Origin: Massospora cicadina
Lineage: Eukaryota; Entomophthoromycota; Entomophthoromycetes; Entomophthorales; Entomophthoraceae
Direction: 5' to 3'
Length of the DNA stretch: 64,000 nt
Assembly (NCBI GenBank): GCA_022478985.1
Contig: JAKSZP010000177.1
Span: 1 to 64,000, forward strand
The notes under the pieces were generated by a model, which had not been told where the DNA came from, made no database searches, and saw only the letters and a list, made by a program, of their open reading frames with translations. The translations under genes were made by a program, and so were the position numbers. This document shows, piece after piece, positions 46,244-57,908 of the stretch (position 1 is the stretch's first letter; every line of letters begins with the position of its first letter).

Positions 46244-48495
46244 GTGACAGAGCTGGGTGATGAAGATGCTATGATTGATTTGCAGTTAGGTACTTGTCCT
46301 GGGTCAGTGGCGGATCAACAAGGTTGCTCTACAAACGTGACCTCCCAGCAGCTGCGGGCATTATATAATGGCTTCTGTGGGGTACCAACTTTACAAAGAC
46401 AAGGCAGGGGAGCATTCTCTGAGCTTATTCTACAACCAATGGGACCAAGAAACCTGCTACATGTTGTATATGCCCTATCTCAATGTGACTACCACAGGAC
46501 TGTCTTGTCAACTTAGTACCCATGGAACTGAAGGTTATTTAGTTGCATACGGGCAGCCGTTGATCTGCCAGCTACTGCATGTGCTGGCCTGCCACAACAT
46601 TGAGATTGGGAACATCATGCAGGTCGTTCAAGTGCAGCTGAATGATACTCACCTTCTACTCAACTGCCTTGATCACGCTTTTTATTGGAGGTTCAGGGGT
46701 TTCTGGTGCATGTGGACCACCGTGTCGTGGATATACGCCATCAGTTGGACGTTTTGGTTCCACAGTTGAATCAGGAGTTACCTCGAGTGATAGGGGAACT
46801 GTTGGATTGGCATGTCCTATTGGCAGAATTGATTTGGGATGTCACCACGTTGGGAAGTAACACCAAGCAGTTTATAATGGACCTGGCAGAATGGGCGGAA
46901 GCAATTGAAGCAGCGATAGCTCAGATTAGAGACAAGGTTGCCCTAATGGAGCAGCGGATAATGGATCATGTTGACTCTTTAGCAGCTGAATTTAGTCAAC
47001 TTTGCATTAAGCGGAGTAACCAGTGGATGGCTGACCATATGCAGAGCTCTTTTTTGGCATCCACAGAATATTGCCAGTTGCTGAATCAGGTTACACAGTT
47101 GGAAAGTGTTAGTAAGGCAGATCAGAGATAAGCAACCACCCTTTTGTTCATTGAGATGGTAGAGTATGTGGATATGCGAGTGCACTTGGATACCATTAAA
47201 TGGGCCAACAAGGAGCTGGTGCAAGAGTAAGCCGCCCTCATTAATTAAGTAGATGACGCCAACCAACAAGCGTGTGACACTGGATGGCAGCACGCAAGAA
47301 TGCAAAGCACAGTGGAGGACGTTCTCTCATGGCTTCAGGCAATAGAGCATAGCTGAACTCCAAGCAAGAATTCTACCATGAATTGCAAAATCTTTACAAA
47401 GCGCTTCAACATTAGTTGCAAGACAGCCAATGTCAGTGCTACTCGGTTAAAGCTGAGCAAATAATCAATGAACATTTTGCTGAACAGCCTGGGACAGGAG
47501 GAAATGTGCAGCCAGTGGCAAGCTGGGAGATAAATTCTATGAATGGGCCAGCAAGTATCCCTTGGGGTTGCAGCAGTCTCTCTGCAACCCAACTTCTTCT
47601 GAGTCCACTTTGCCATATTCGCATCCATCCATGAAATCCTATGCTAGTTTACAAGGGATTATTTCCCTCAGTCATTCAGAACATAATTCAGCTGTTCCTC
47701 ACGGCTGGAGCCTGGCATGAGGTGATTTTGTCTGGATCAAGAAGTTACCGCCCTTAGTTGTGATGGGAACATGCACAGATACTTAAACAATTCAAATTTG
47801 CTGTGGAAGGGGCCTCAGATTAGCGGAAAGTGAAACTGTTGCTGTCCGCTTTGGACAGGGAGAGCGCCAATCAGGTCACCTGTTACCTCCAAAATAGTTT
47901 CGTATCTTATCAAGAGGTAAAGGAGACTGTGCTCCATCTTTTTGGGGGCGCAACTAAGATGACGCAGTGCAAGGCCAAGTTTTCTGACCATACAGTTTCA
48001 CAAGAATGAGTACCTGGTGGAAATTGCAGAGTGATTCATGGCTGAAGCTCATGTGTTAATAGGAGCCAATATCTTAACCAACGATGATGTAGGCACAACA
48101 ATGACAGCAGCAGTCAAACATACCATGAACTGCATAATTCTATGTCTCACTACTGGATGAAGATGCAGGGCTTATTTGAATTGTGAACACTTTGCGCCAT
48201 CTCTACGCCATGTTCATTCTCCCAATGTGGAGCAGAAGGCTCCTGCTGTCGCTGAGGTATAATCCTTGGGATATGGACAGCAACAACCCAGTTAAAGCCG
48301 CTGGGGAATATTTGTCACCTTATATGTCAGCGGATCTTAACCCTCCTTATGCTCAGATGCCCCATCCCCAGCCTAACTTCAATACTTCAGTTAACTTTTG
48401 ATATGGACCTTCAGGCGCAAACTATAGATGTGAGACAATTATGAATGCTTGCTTCTCATGCGGACAAAAAGGGCATTATGCGGCTAATTTCCCAG
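46244..48495 (+). pseudogene. Gag of element D
   Basis: Open stretches 46244-46516, 46368-46769, 46685-47131 and 48183-48401 form one Gag with frame changes. 46685-47131 is helical with a likely coiled coil (DLAEWAEAIEAAIAQIRDKV). The capsid core lies near 47850-48180. The nucleocapsid knuckle at 48448-48491 reads CFSCGQKGHYAANF, with the fourth ligand Cys changed to Phe. No Gly-X-Y tract was seen, unlike A, B and C, although RT, integrase and primer-binding site link D to F and A. Confidence 0.72.
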
Positions 48496-48699
48496 GAAAC
48501 TAGCAGGTGTATGTGGTGCCATCTGGAATGATCTAGCAGGGAAAAACTCAAGCAGAATAGAGTCAGGATGCTCTACCTCCACTAATTCGAATTTAATTGT
48601 CCCTAACTCTCCCCAAAAGTCTCCTTGCATTGGGCTTGGAACCCATACTGACGATTTATAATACCAACAACTACTGGTGAATACCTCAACCACCATTCA

Positions 48700-49471
48700 A
48701 GAGAGTGACTATTCCCCTTCAGGCTCTAAGTTTTTGCCAAGATGTGCAAAAGTCGTATGCATGGCAAATTCTGGAACAAAACGGCATAATTAATACTGGA
48801 CCCTCAAAGGACGTCGCCTCCCTAGTTGGAGTTTATGTAGCCATTCCAGTAGAAAAGAACGCTCAGGAGTATATACATGTCAGTATGAGTATATCCTAAT
48901 CTTTTGTAACAAAAAGCCCTTGGATGTTCATGTAATAAACACCAATGGTTATTATTTGGAGTGTAACTGCTGTGATATTTTTGTTCAGAACACAAAAATC
49001 TGAGCTATTATAAATAATGGTGCCCCAGTTAATATAATTTTCACCAAGCTTATGACCAAGGTTCCACTGAATCCTGATTTGGATCACAGAGTAGTTTATG
49101 GGACTGCAGGGCGCAGAGCAGTGTCCAAAGGAGCTTACAGAATTTTACCTTTGCAATTTGGTTCAGTTAGGGCTTCCACTCCAGAGGTGGTTCTGCCAAA
49201 TTATAACTATGACATGTTGAACGGCGCTGTATTCATGTGGCGATTTGGGGCCATGGAAAGTATGACGGAAGAAACCATTAGTATCCTGGGACAACATATC
49301 CTCATTTACTTTACCTCTAGCAGAGTCCAAAAGGACCCAAACTGCTCCAGCCAGATCAACTTGGTGTATATTGACAGGATAATTCCTGGTCATTTTTGGC
49401 AGGTAAAACCAGGACTAGAGCCCTCCCCAACCAGATCTACGAGTACAAAGGTATTCCACTATGAGCTGTGA
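48700..49471 (+). pseudogene. Protease region of element D
   Basis: The frame around 49001-49050 reads AIINNGAPVNIIFTKLMTKV, the aspartic-protease site with Asp changed to Asn (49013-49015). The frame 49052-49471 continues with YGTAGRRAVSKGAYRILPLQ, the flap and C-terminal half. 48705-48899 lies just upstream and includes the start of the domain. The protease would cut Gag-Pol; without the Asp it is inactive. Confidence 0.7.
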
Positions 49472-49519
49472 GCATTGTAAGCATACCATCTGGTCATCAG
49501 GTTATATTAGGGACGGAGC

Positions 49520-51196
49520 TTGAAATTGACATCCCATAAGGTTTATATGGAGAGATTATGGGGCCCTACCAACAATCTTGGATCAAACCTCATGTGGCTC
49601 CTGAATTTATTGTTACCAGGGAAGGGGGAAGTGAAGGTACTGATAGCAAACCAGAAGAAAGAGGCTATGAAGGTCCAAAGGCACCAAGTGGTGGCTTATT
49701 TACATTTGGCCCCTGTTGACAAGGTTCACCATATATATGGCTTTGGATCATGGGAGGACCTCAGCCTACTGGTAAATTCCTCATTCAGAATAATGGAAGT
49801 AGTTCCGCGGGAAGTTCTAACCAGATTGTCAGAGGAACAGAAAGATAGGGCGATGACTTTATTTGAAAAATACCAAGATATTATTGTCTCTGATGATAAT
49901 GATTTGGGGTGCGCTCAAGGGGTGGTGCATTGGGTAAATACGGGATATCACTCTCCCATTTGACCATGGGCTATTAAGCGTTCAAAGGCAGTGGAAGATG
50001 TTGTTTCTGATGATGTAGACAAATTGATTGAACAAGGGCTTTTAGAGCCATCTAAGAGTCCATGGGCATTGCCAGTGCTTATTGTTAGGAAAAAAGTTGG
50101 CACAAACTGGGTGGTCATTGACTATAGAAAGCTCAATAGCGTTATGAAGAAAGATTCCTACCTCCTTCTGAAGATTGACGACTCATTAGATTGACTTTTA
50201 GGGGCTAATTATTTTTCTTCCATGGATTTGATATTGGGGTACTGGCAGATCAAATTGCCAGCAGCGGAACGTGAGAAATGCGCTATAATCACTTCAAAGG
50301 GATTAATCCAGCCTACACAGTTGCCACAGGGTTTGTGCAACACCCCAGATACGTTCCAGCGTACTATGGATACAATTTTAGGTGATTTAGAGCTGCAATG
50401 CTTTTTATTTTACCTAAATGATATCAACGTGTTCTCACAAGCATTCATAGAGCATCTATATCACTTGGAACAGGTGGCCCACCAACTCGCTGATGCTAAT
50501 ATCAAGGTCAAGCCTTGAAAGCGTCATTTTCAAAGGAGCAATTTGAATACGTTAGGTTTGTGGTGGACTCAAAGGGCTTAAAATTCATCCAGAAAAGGTG
50601 GAAGCTATAAGTAAGATGACATGGCCAGGTAATAAAGGAGATATTCAAGTGTTTTGGGGATGTTTGGGTACTACCAGCGGTTCAATCCTAGCTTCAGTTG
50701 TATTGGGGCACCACTCTTTGAGTTTTTGAAAAAATGCCACTTTTGACTGGACGGAATAATGCTAAAACGCTTTTGATGTCTTAAAAACTGCATTGGTGAG
50801 CGCACCCATTTTGCAATACCCCAAATTTGAAAAACAATTCATAGTACAAATGGATGCATCGCTTTCCACCATAGGGGCTTTATTATCTTATAAGGATGAT
50901 GGTGTAGAGCACCCTGTCACATTTTGTAGCCAAAGCCCAAACTTTCATGAATGGAATTACACTGTGACTGAGCAGGAGTGTTTAGCAGTGATTTAGCATA
51001 AAACAGTTTTGAGTAAACCTCCAAGGGGTGAAATTCCAAGTGGTAACAGATCATGCAGCATTGTGCTGGCTGCAAAATCTCCGGAAACCTGAAGGATGGC
51101 TCACACAATGGGAGTTGAAACTCTAAGCATATGAATTGAGATTGTACACCAGCTGGGAGCGAAACATAAAAATATGGATTGACTTTCACAGCTACC
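49520..51196 (+). pseudogene. Reverse transcriptase and RNase H of element D
   Basis: Frames 49520-49963, 49991-50194 and 50222-50518 carry the RT in order: LIEQGLLEPSKSPWALPVLI, DYRKLNSVMKKDSYLLLKID, LILGYWQIKLPAAEREKCAI, LPQGLCNTPDTFQRTMD, and FYLNDINVFSQAF at 50408-50446, where YLDD has become YLND. A stop separates the first pieces at about 50192. RNase H is in 50793-50996 (IVQMDASLSTIGALLSYKDD, NYTVTEQECLAVI) and continues in broken frames to about 51180. One Asp of the catalytic pair is lost, so RT activity is not expected. Confidence 0.87.
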
Positions 51197-51197
51197 A

Positions 51198-52440
51198 ATG
51201 GTTGCTATTATGGTGGATTTGGCTGACATTATGTATGAGAAGATGGTGGTGGGCAAATACCATGATAAGCCGCCACAAGTGATCAAAGTGCTAGATAGGC
51301 TAAAACAGGACACCTTTTTATGCAATGGGGAACTGTATAAGTGGATTGAAGAATTGACGCCGAGCTTCCCCAAACCCCTCTGATAGGCCAGCAATTATTA
51401 TGGATGCACATTTGGTGGTAGGACAAGGTGGGTTGTGGAGAACGTTGGAGTTTTTGCAACTCTGCTACTACTGGGAGAGCATACATTATGACGTGATGGA
51501 GATGGTAAGATGTTGCCATCAATGCCAAGTGGAGAAACCTTTCCACAAGAAGACCACATACCATCTGGTTAAGCCCCAGTTTGCATGGCATACCGCCTCC
51601 CTTGATGTGGCGGGGCCTTTACCAACTGGCGCAAACCAATCAAAGTACATAATTGTAGCAATTGATCAACTGATAAGATGGGTGGAAGCCTGGGCAATTA
51701 ATGATTTGGTGGAGGTTACCACTGCTAAGTTTATTATGGAGTGTGTCATACCGCGACATGGCTATCCGCAGTTTATCTTAATGGATAATGGAACCAATTT
51801 CACTTCGCATATTCTGCCTAAGTTGAACAAATTGATGGCAATCCGCAGGGTCTTGACTACATCTACCATCCAGAATCCAATAGAATGGTGGAACGAGTCA
51901 ACTTAACATTTGTAAACATTCTCCGCAAGCTTGTGAAAGTTTGACCATCTGAATGGAGTACCCTCCTACCCACAGCTTTCTTTGCATATAATATCAACTA
52001 CCACTCATCCACCGGCAAGAAACCTTTCCAACTGCTCTATGATAGACATCCGGCTTTAACTGCCCTGCTTTAATCATTTATGGAAGATACTGGCGGCATA
52101 GAACTGAAGCAGTATTTGATGAATCTAACGAAGACTCTGATCAAATTACAAATGGAAGCATATTCTACCAGTTTGTCCAAGTAGATTAATGATCAGGCAG
52201 CTGACCAGAATAGACTTAGTGGACTCCCCGCAGTTCAATGTAGGAGATCATGTCTTGTTCCACGACCAACATGGATTTGGACAGAAGAACAAGCTCACTA
52301 ACATTTAGACTGGGCCTTTTAAAATAATTGAGAAGAAAGGTATCAATACTCATACCATTAAGGAACCTGCGGGTGGTCAGATTATTAACCAAGTCCATGC
52401 AAAGTTTTTAAGCATATATGCAATATGACAATATCGTCCA
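51198..52440 (+). pseudogene. Integrase of element D
   Basis: The frame 51400-51906 (168 residues) holds most of the enzyme: HHCC end [10 protein letters not shown], the first Asp in [35 protein letters not shown], and the second Asp in [14 protein letters not shown]. The third acidic residue falls after a frame change ([10 protein letters not shown], 51878-51907). The C-terminal domain is seen near 52200-52410 (RLSGLPAVQCRRSCLVPRPT region and, in another frame, FNVGDHVLFHDQHGFGQKNK). No chromodomain follows. Few breaks compared with A and B. Confidence 0.82.
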
Positions 52441-52463
52441 ATAAAAGGGGGAATAAAAGAAGT
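52441..52463 (+). promoter_or_regulatory. Polypurine tract of element D
   Basis: AAAAGGGGGAATAAAAGAAG immediately precedes the 3' LTR. Confidence 0.7.
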
Positions 52464-52928
52464 TGATATGACTGGATTATAAGCTATACATTATGGCGGA
52501 TACGGATTAACGTTGAGGTGAGCCTTGATATTGAGCAAAAAGTTTTATTGATCTAAAAGCAAATTAATTGAAGTATTGATAGTTTGGAAAATTAAGGGAA
52601 TACCTCCAAAAACTTGATATTAATAGAAACTCCTAAAATGGAACAAATAGGAGATTAGTAAGCAGAAGATGGATTTGATCTGGCATACTGAGATAAGAGT
52701 TGAGTGGAAGAATGAGAGGGGAGGATTTTTGTTTTTAGTCCACAGATAAGTTCTGCATTTTATTTTATTATAATAAAAGGGCCAATTGGGGGATTACTCC
52801 ATATATTATATCTTTCAGTTTTTATTAAGAGTCAGCAAACTGAATATTGTCCAATTTGGTTGCTCAGTAGCTAATACCCTGTGCAAACCAGCTCAGCGGA
52901 ATTAACCCAATACGCTGAGAAACTAACA
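52464..52928 (+). repeat. 3' LTR of element D
   Basis: Partner of 45620-46085; starts TGATATGACTGG and ends ACTAACA. Confidence 0.88.
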
Positions 52929-52975
52929 CCGCTGTAAATGAACTGCAAGATACTTCCTGACAGTAGTGCGCTTAG
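52929..52975 (+). repeat. 5' LTR of E2, second piece
   Basis: Forty-seven bases between D and E1 (for example TGCAAGATACTTCCTGACAG) align with 63858-63905 (TACAAGATATTTTCTGACAA). The last five bases, CTTAG, are the left target duplication of E1. Confidence 0.75.
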
Positions 52976-53978
52976 TGTAAGACTTGGAGAACAACCCTAC
53001 ATCTAGACCGGGAGAAATTCCCATTATGAACTAAAAAGGGAGAAACTGGTGGCTGTTCCTCTCATTGCCCTGGGCGATTTAGCCCATATGGTAGATAAGA
53101 TTTGGGTAACAACATATCCCCTGTGGATCATGCCTCTTCCTCCAATGTTTATCTCCAAAGAGTTGGTGGATAAAATTTGTGAGTTATTCCAGGAGGTGGC
53201 GGAGGGTAGAAGCCAACGCCAGTGGAAGTTGGTTAGAGAGTGTCCCCAGGAGGGGGATCCACAAGTTTGAGTTCACTGAAAAGGTTAGTCGCATTTTGCT
53301 GAAGAGGGAGAGTCACTTTATGCCAAAATAAAGGGCCAAAAGTTAGTTTTTAGCCAGAATTCTTCATCCGCCAGGTTTCCCCACAAATGTGCATATAATC
53401 CCATCCCTGAGTGATATAGGCGTGGTCAATCCTTTCCCCACCCAATGGAGCAGGCTACATGTGGCCTGGTCATGGATGAAACCTGCTGAAAGCTGGAGAC
53501 ATTGTCATCATTATGTCAAGTGAGGTCATGGCAGAATGACAATACTTATCAAAGACTTCAATTTGAATCCGCCCAATCAGGTCAGATCCAAGTCATTATC
53601 ATAAAAAAAGTTTGGGATGCCTATCTGCTAAAATTTAATCATGACGTGTTCTCTCAACAGCATTGTGCTTAATCTCAGTTCCCCATTGTGTGAGCATTTA
53701 GGCAGTTGTCCCTGACAGGTACCACTGTCGCTCCATATTCTTCCCTACTACCTTTTTTAGTTTCAAAAAGATCTAAAACCAACATAAAGTTTTTTTGAAC
53801 AATTAGTGATGTTGATTTCTAATTATGGAAAGCCCCGTCTAGTCCTTGTAGCAGCCTTTTTCATTCTCTGTCTGTCAATATGGATGGCTTTAACTCAGAT
53901 CTTCTGGCTGGAATTCTAGGTGGTCACTCACCCAGAGCTCCAGGACAGTCTTTATTATTAACAGTTCGCTCCATGACA
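52976..53978 (+). repeat. 5' LTR of E1
   Basis: Starts TGTAAGACTTGGAGAACAAC and ends CCATGACA. Aligns to 57909-58931, for example AAGTTTGGGATGCCTATCTG in both. The next bases, TAATGAATCTACC, do not start with TGG. Confidence 0.85.
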
Positions 53979-54955
53979 TAATGAATCTACCAATGTTTTG
54001 ACCTGTCTTCACCATCCCCAGGGAGAAGGGTGCTGCGATGGTTTGGTGTCACAAGTGGAGGGCCTGTTCTTCCGCTCAAAAGGCTTTCCACCATAGTTGG
54101 GAAATTTCTCATCATCCTATTAGAAAGATGATTTCCTCCTGGCCCACGTATAGAATGATTGTGGCCCTCTGGTTCTCCAAAGGCAGGTCAGCTTGCATGA
54201 ATCACAGGCGTGGGTGTGTTGTTCATCCCTGCGGCTTTGTCCCACCCCCTCAACCTGTTGTTCTATGCTCAGGGGAGGGTATTAGAGTTTCACATCTGAT
54301 GCTTCAGGGGAACTGATGACATAAATCTGATGGTGCCTTTATTGCCAACTGGGAAGCTGCCAGAGGTGGAGGTGGATTATGTAGCTGAGGACACAGTTTC
54401 CTTCCCTGAAGGTGATTAGGGGGTCAGTCAAGTGGATATCCCTTGTTCTTCAGTTATGTCTCGCCAGGTGGCTAAAATCCAATATCAGGTAAATTTTCTG
54501 TTTCTGGTACAGATACAGTTGGGATCTCAAATGGTATCCGTGGAGTCTCTACTGGACACAAGTGCAGCTGAAAACTTCATGAGCTTGCAGATCACTTAGG
54601 TTTTGACCTGGATTTCGAAGTTGGATCCTCAGTATTGAGTGTATTATCAGCTTCAATGACATGTTATATGGTGAAGTGGCCCATTCCATTCTAAGTGCAT
54701 GAGTATAGTTTCTGTGATTGATTCACCTTTGTGCCAGACTTGTTGTTCCCTATTGTCCTAGGAGTTGTAAGGTGGCGGCGGCAACAGGTGAGTAGTGAAC
54801 TGGAACCAACATTTATCATTTGCAAATCTGTATGTGCATGGCAAATTCCCTTATGACGTTTTTCTTACTGCTAGAGCAGAGAGATCTATTGTCTTTGCTT
54901 CTTCCCCCACATCGTTGTTAGCGAATTTTCCTTCTAACTTAGCTCAGTTCTAGGC
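53979..54955 (+). pseudogene. Gag and protease region of E1
   Basis: 54038-54316 is open and lies where Gag is expected; no CCHC knuckle was found. The protease frame near 54448-54600 reads YQVNFLFLVQIQLGSQ and then SLLDTSAAENFMSL, with the catalytic Asp kept at 54554-54556. A stop follows soon after, then FDLDFEVGSS and SASMTCYMVKWPIPF in another frame. The Gag part seems short, about 0.4 kb, for a Gypsy element, so a deletion is possible. Confidence 0.6.
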
Positions 54956-56250
54956 TATTTTAATATGGAAAAGGCCAACAGCCTTTCCTCCCACTTCAAG
55001 TCTGATCTGGATGTCTGTTTGACAGTAAGTGTAATGAACATCAACTCTCACTTGTATCTGTATACCGAGAAGGAGGACAAGGCTCTGAGGATGTAGTTGG
55101 ATAGCATGCTTGAAAAAGGTTGTATTTGTAAGATGTATCCTATTGCATCTCCCATAGTTTTTGCTCAGAAGGCTGATGGTACATTGCGCCCCTGCATCAA
55201 ATATGGACATTAAAATAATATATCATTCACAATCCCTACCATCTTCCCCTCAAGCAGATGTTTATCCAGGCGATTACAAAACCTGGGTGATTTTATAGCT
55301 CAATCTTGTAAATGCGTTCAAACATATTTAGGTGGTGGAAGGACAGGAGTGGCTTAAGGAGGTATGAGCTTGGAGAGAGGTCTTCCAGTTCTGCGCGATG
55401 CCTTTTAGCTTAAAAAATGCCTCGGATACATTCCAGCAAATGATTGATGATGTGCTCTGCGACCTTCAGTTCACCTGTGCAGTAAATATATTGATGACAT
55501 CCATATGCATTCCCCCACTCCTGAGCAGCATGAGAAGGACCTGAAGGTAGTGCTGATTGCGTTGCACAAGGCAGACCTTTATGTAAAACCTTCCAAGTGT
55601 GATCTTATTGGGGAGAAGGTTACCTTCCTAGGTAACTTGATCCTGAAGGATGATTGCGCAATTCCACCCAGCAAGCATAAAGCGATACTTGAGTGGTACA
55701 ATCCCACGACCAAAAAGCAGTTGCAGAGTATCTTAGCCACAATCATCTTTTTGAAAAATTCTCTTCACTCCCTTGCAGCTGGCTGCGCCGCTGCACCCTC
55801 TGACTGGGAAAATTTCCATTCCACTGGATGGAAGAGCATCAGCAGACATATGATGCTAGTAAGGAGGTGTTTATAGCGCCTCCCATTCTCAAACATTCAG
55901 ATCCTACCAAGCCATTTATCTTCCCATGCAGCGCCTCGTCCACCACTGTGGGGGCGGTATTACTTCAATAACACAATGGTTTGAACACCCAGTCGCCTAC
56001 TTTTTGCGCAAGTTCACTTTGACTGAACATTCTGGACCATCTAATTAAGGAGTTGGCCGCTGTGTCATGGTCTCTTATCCACTGGCGGTACCTTCTCCAG
56101 GGCGCACTGCATGAGGTGACTGTGCAGAAAGATCATTAATCTTTTATGACTTTTCAGGAGCCACAGTAGCTGACACATTGTCAGGCCTGGACATATTGTG
56201 ACCTACGCAGTTTTAATTTTAGATATGGATTTGTAAAGGGCGCTTTATTT
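54956..56250 (+). pseudogene. Reverse transcriptase and RNase H region of E1
   Basis: RT starts near 55060 with LYTEKEDKALRM and CKMYPIASPIVFAQKADGTL (DYR box degraded to IKYGH). The active site reads YIDDIHMHSPTPEQHEKDLK from 55487, with both Asp residues kept, and continues in the open frame 55505-55876: ADLYVKPSKCDLIGEKVTFL and KKQLQSILATIIFLKN. RNase H (about 55890-56200) is frameshifted: DPTKPFIFPCSAS and AVSWSLIHWRYLLQGA can be read in different frames. Stops and indels inactivate the rest. Confidence 0.8.
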
Positions 56251-56299
56251 ATCCTTCCTAACTTTTTGAGTTACAATTCTGCGTTGAGTCCAGAAGAGG

Positions 56300-57560
56300 C
56301 GGATGAGCAGGAGTTAACTACGGTGATTCCACTGACTCAAATCCTTGCCATTGCTCCTACCACAATTTCAGTAACAGATTGGGCCATGGACGTGCCACTG
56401 ATCACTTGGGTATTGGCAAATTAGATGACTTTTATGGAGAGCCTGGAGTTGTTAAGCCAGCTGGCACTGCTGACACATAATTCATCTCAGTACTCATTGG
56501 TGGAGGGAACTTCAGTTTTGGTAATGAATGTGGGTGCCACCTCAACTCTACAACATAGTGATTTGGGCTCATCATGACCCTTCAGTGGTGGGTCATCCAG
56601 GCAAGAAAAAGTGCCTCAATTTGGTGAAGTGGAAGTAAAACTGACCATGGATCTCTAAGGACATTCCAGCATGGATTTCTAGTTGAATAACATGCGCGTG
56701 ATTGAAATCTTATCACCATGGTCAGAACAGCCTTCTCCATTCCTTGCAGCAGGCCAAGGGCCCGTGGACCTCAGTATCCATTGATTTCATTGTTAAGCAA
56801 CCTAGCTCTAATGGGTATAATGCGATTATGGTCATTGTAAGACGTTTCATTAATTTCTCCTTGCATGTTCTTGTTCGTTCACTATTACCTCAGATTAAAC
56901 TTCCCTCCTCTTTATGCAGCATGTCTTCTCAATTTTTGAGGTACCACAGGAAACTATACATGACTGGGGGCCACAGTTTACAGCATGCTTCTGGATGGCC
57001 ATTCAGCTTTCTGGAAAATTCTGCCATGTCAGTTCACTGAATATTACCCCAGTTGAATGGTAAAATGGAGCAGGTCAACCAGATGTTTGAACAGTATCTC
57101 CGGTGTTACACATGGTTATGCAAGATACTTGGGCGGATGACCTTCCGTTTCCCAGTTTTCTTACAATAATGCTTCCCACACATCCACGGGGTTTTCTCTT
57201 TATGAGGCCACGTTGGGTATAACCCCTTCTCCTGGGCCGTGCCTTTACCCTGAGGTCCCTGAAGCAGTGGAACAGCGTAGTGGATCCAGAGCACTCAATC
57301 ACTGGTCCAGGAACATCTGACTAAAACCATCAGCAATTACAAGGAGTCACAGATTGGAAACACCTTCCCACTTATGGGATCATTGTAGGTTCTTCAGTTA
57401 TTCTTGATATCCGCTACCTGCATATGAAGGTGCCTTCACAGAAGTTCACAAGTAAGTGATTAGGTCTAACTGAGGTTGTAATTATTTGGGTAATGGCGCT
57501 TTCCAGTTGGTGCTCACCATTTACTGGAAACAGCACCCCATCCTCAAAGCTTCCCATTCA
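56300..57560 (+). pseudogene. Integrase of E1
   Basis: The frame 56702-57040 carries the core: SLQQAKGPWTSVSIDFIVKQ, with the first Asp, and NGYNAIMVIVRRFINFSLHV. The second Asp region is degraded (SDWGPQFTACFW in another frame near 56960-56995), and the third reads near 57045-57075 (PQLNGKMEQVNQMFEQY), with its Glu kept. The zinc-binding part upstream (56570-56700) reads HHDPSVVGHPGKKKCLNLVK. Downstream, 57340-57560 fits the C-terminal domain before the chromodomain. Confidence 0.78.
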
Positions 57561-57579
57561 TCACCATTTTAAGGCGCAC

Positions 57580-57800
57580 CGCCCATGGAACCTGAGACAG
57601 CGGTGATTGAAGAATTGGCAGAAGTGGAGGTGGATGCTATTCTGTCATCTCATTTCTCAAGTCATTCAGTGTAGTACCTGGTGGTATGGAAGGCTTCCCC
57701 TCATATGAGAATATCTGTATTTAGTGCTTGAAACTGTGTTAATTGTCACAAGTTGGTGGAATCTTACACGTGGCACACCCAGATGATCCTCGTCCCCCCA
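57580..57800 (+). pseudogene. Chromodomain of E1
   Basis: EPETAVIEELAEVEVDAILS, then HSV and YLVVWKASP in one frame and ENI with later HVAHPDDPRPP in others, match the chromodomain order EVExIL...YLVxWKGFP..ENxWEP...FH. The WKG triplet has become WKA. It is followed by GGAAAAGGTAA, the polypurine tract, and the 3' LTR at 57909. Confidence 0.65.
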
Positions 57801-57908
57801 GAAAGTTGCCTCCATCCTGGTGAATAATCCCTTCAAGGCGCACAAAGATGCTGGGTTAGACCAAAGTCCTGGTAACGGTGCTCCCCCGTCCCAAACAGGA
57901 AAAGGTAA

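Larger units (their letters stand above)
45620..52928 (+). mobile_element. Gypsy LTR retrotransposon D, inserted in the 5' LTR of E2
   Basis: LTRs of about 0.466 kb at 45620-46085 and 52464-52928 bound a 7.3-kb element that is the best preserved in the window: Gag, knuckle, protease, RT, RNase H and integrase all have long open stretches. The flanks on both sides align with one continuous stretch of the E2 3' LTR (about 63840-63905), showing the target. A clean 5-bp duplication is not visible; 15-20 bp of target seem repeated. Confidence 0.88.

Noticed and set aside
50917..51591. Minus-strand frames of 93-102 residues in element D
   Set aside because: They overlap well-recognised RNase H and integrase on the plus strand and have no motif.
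53049..53270. Open frame of 73 residues
   Set aside because: It lies inside the E1 5' LTR and is not kept open in the partner LTR at 57909.
57075..57302. Two minus-strand frames (75 and 62 residues)
   Set aside because: They lie antisense to the E1 integrase, are short, and are not comparable to the antisense frame of element F.
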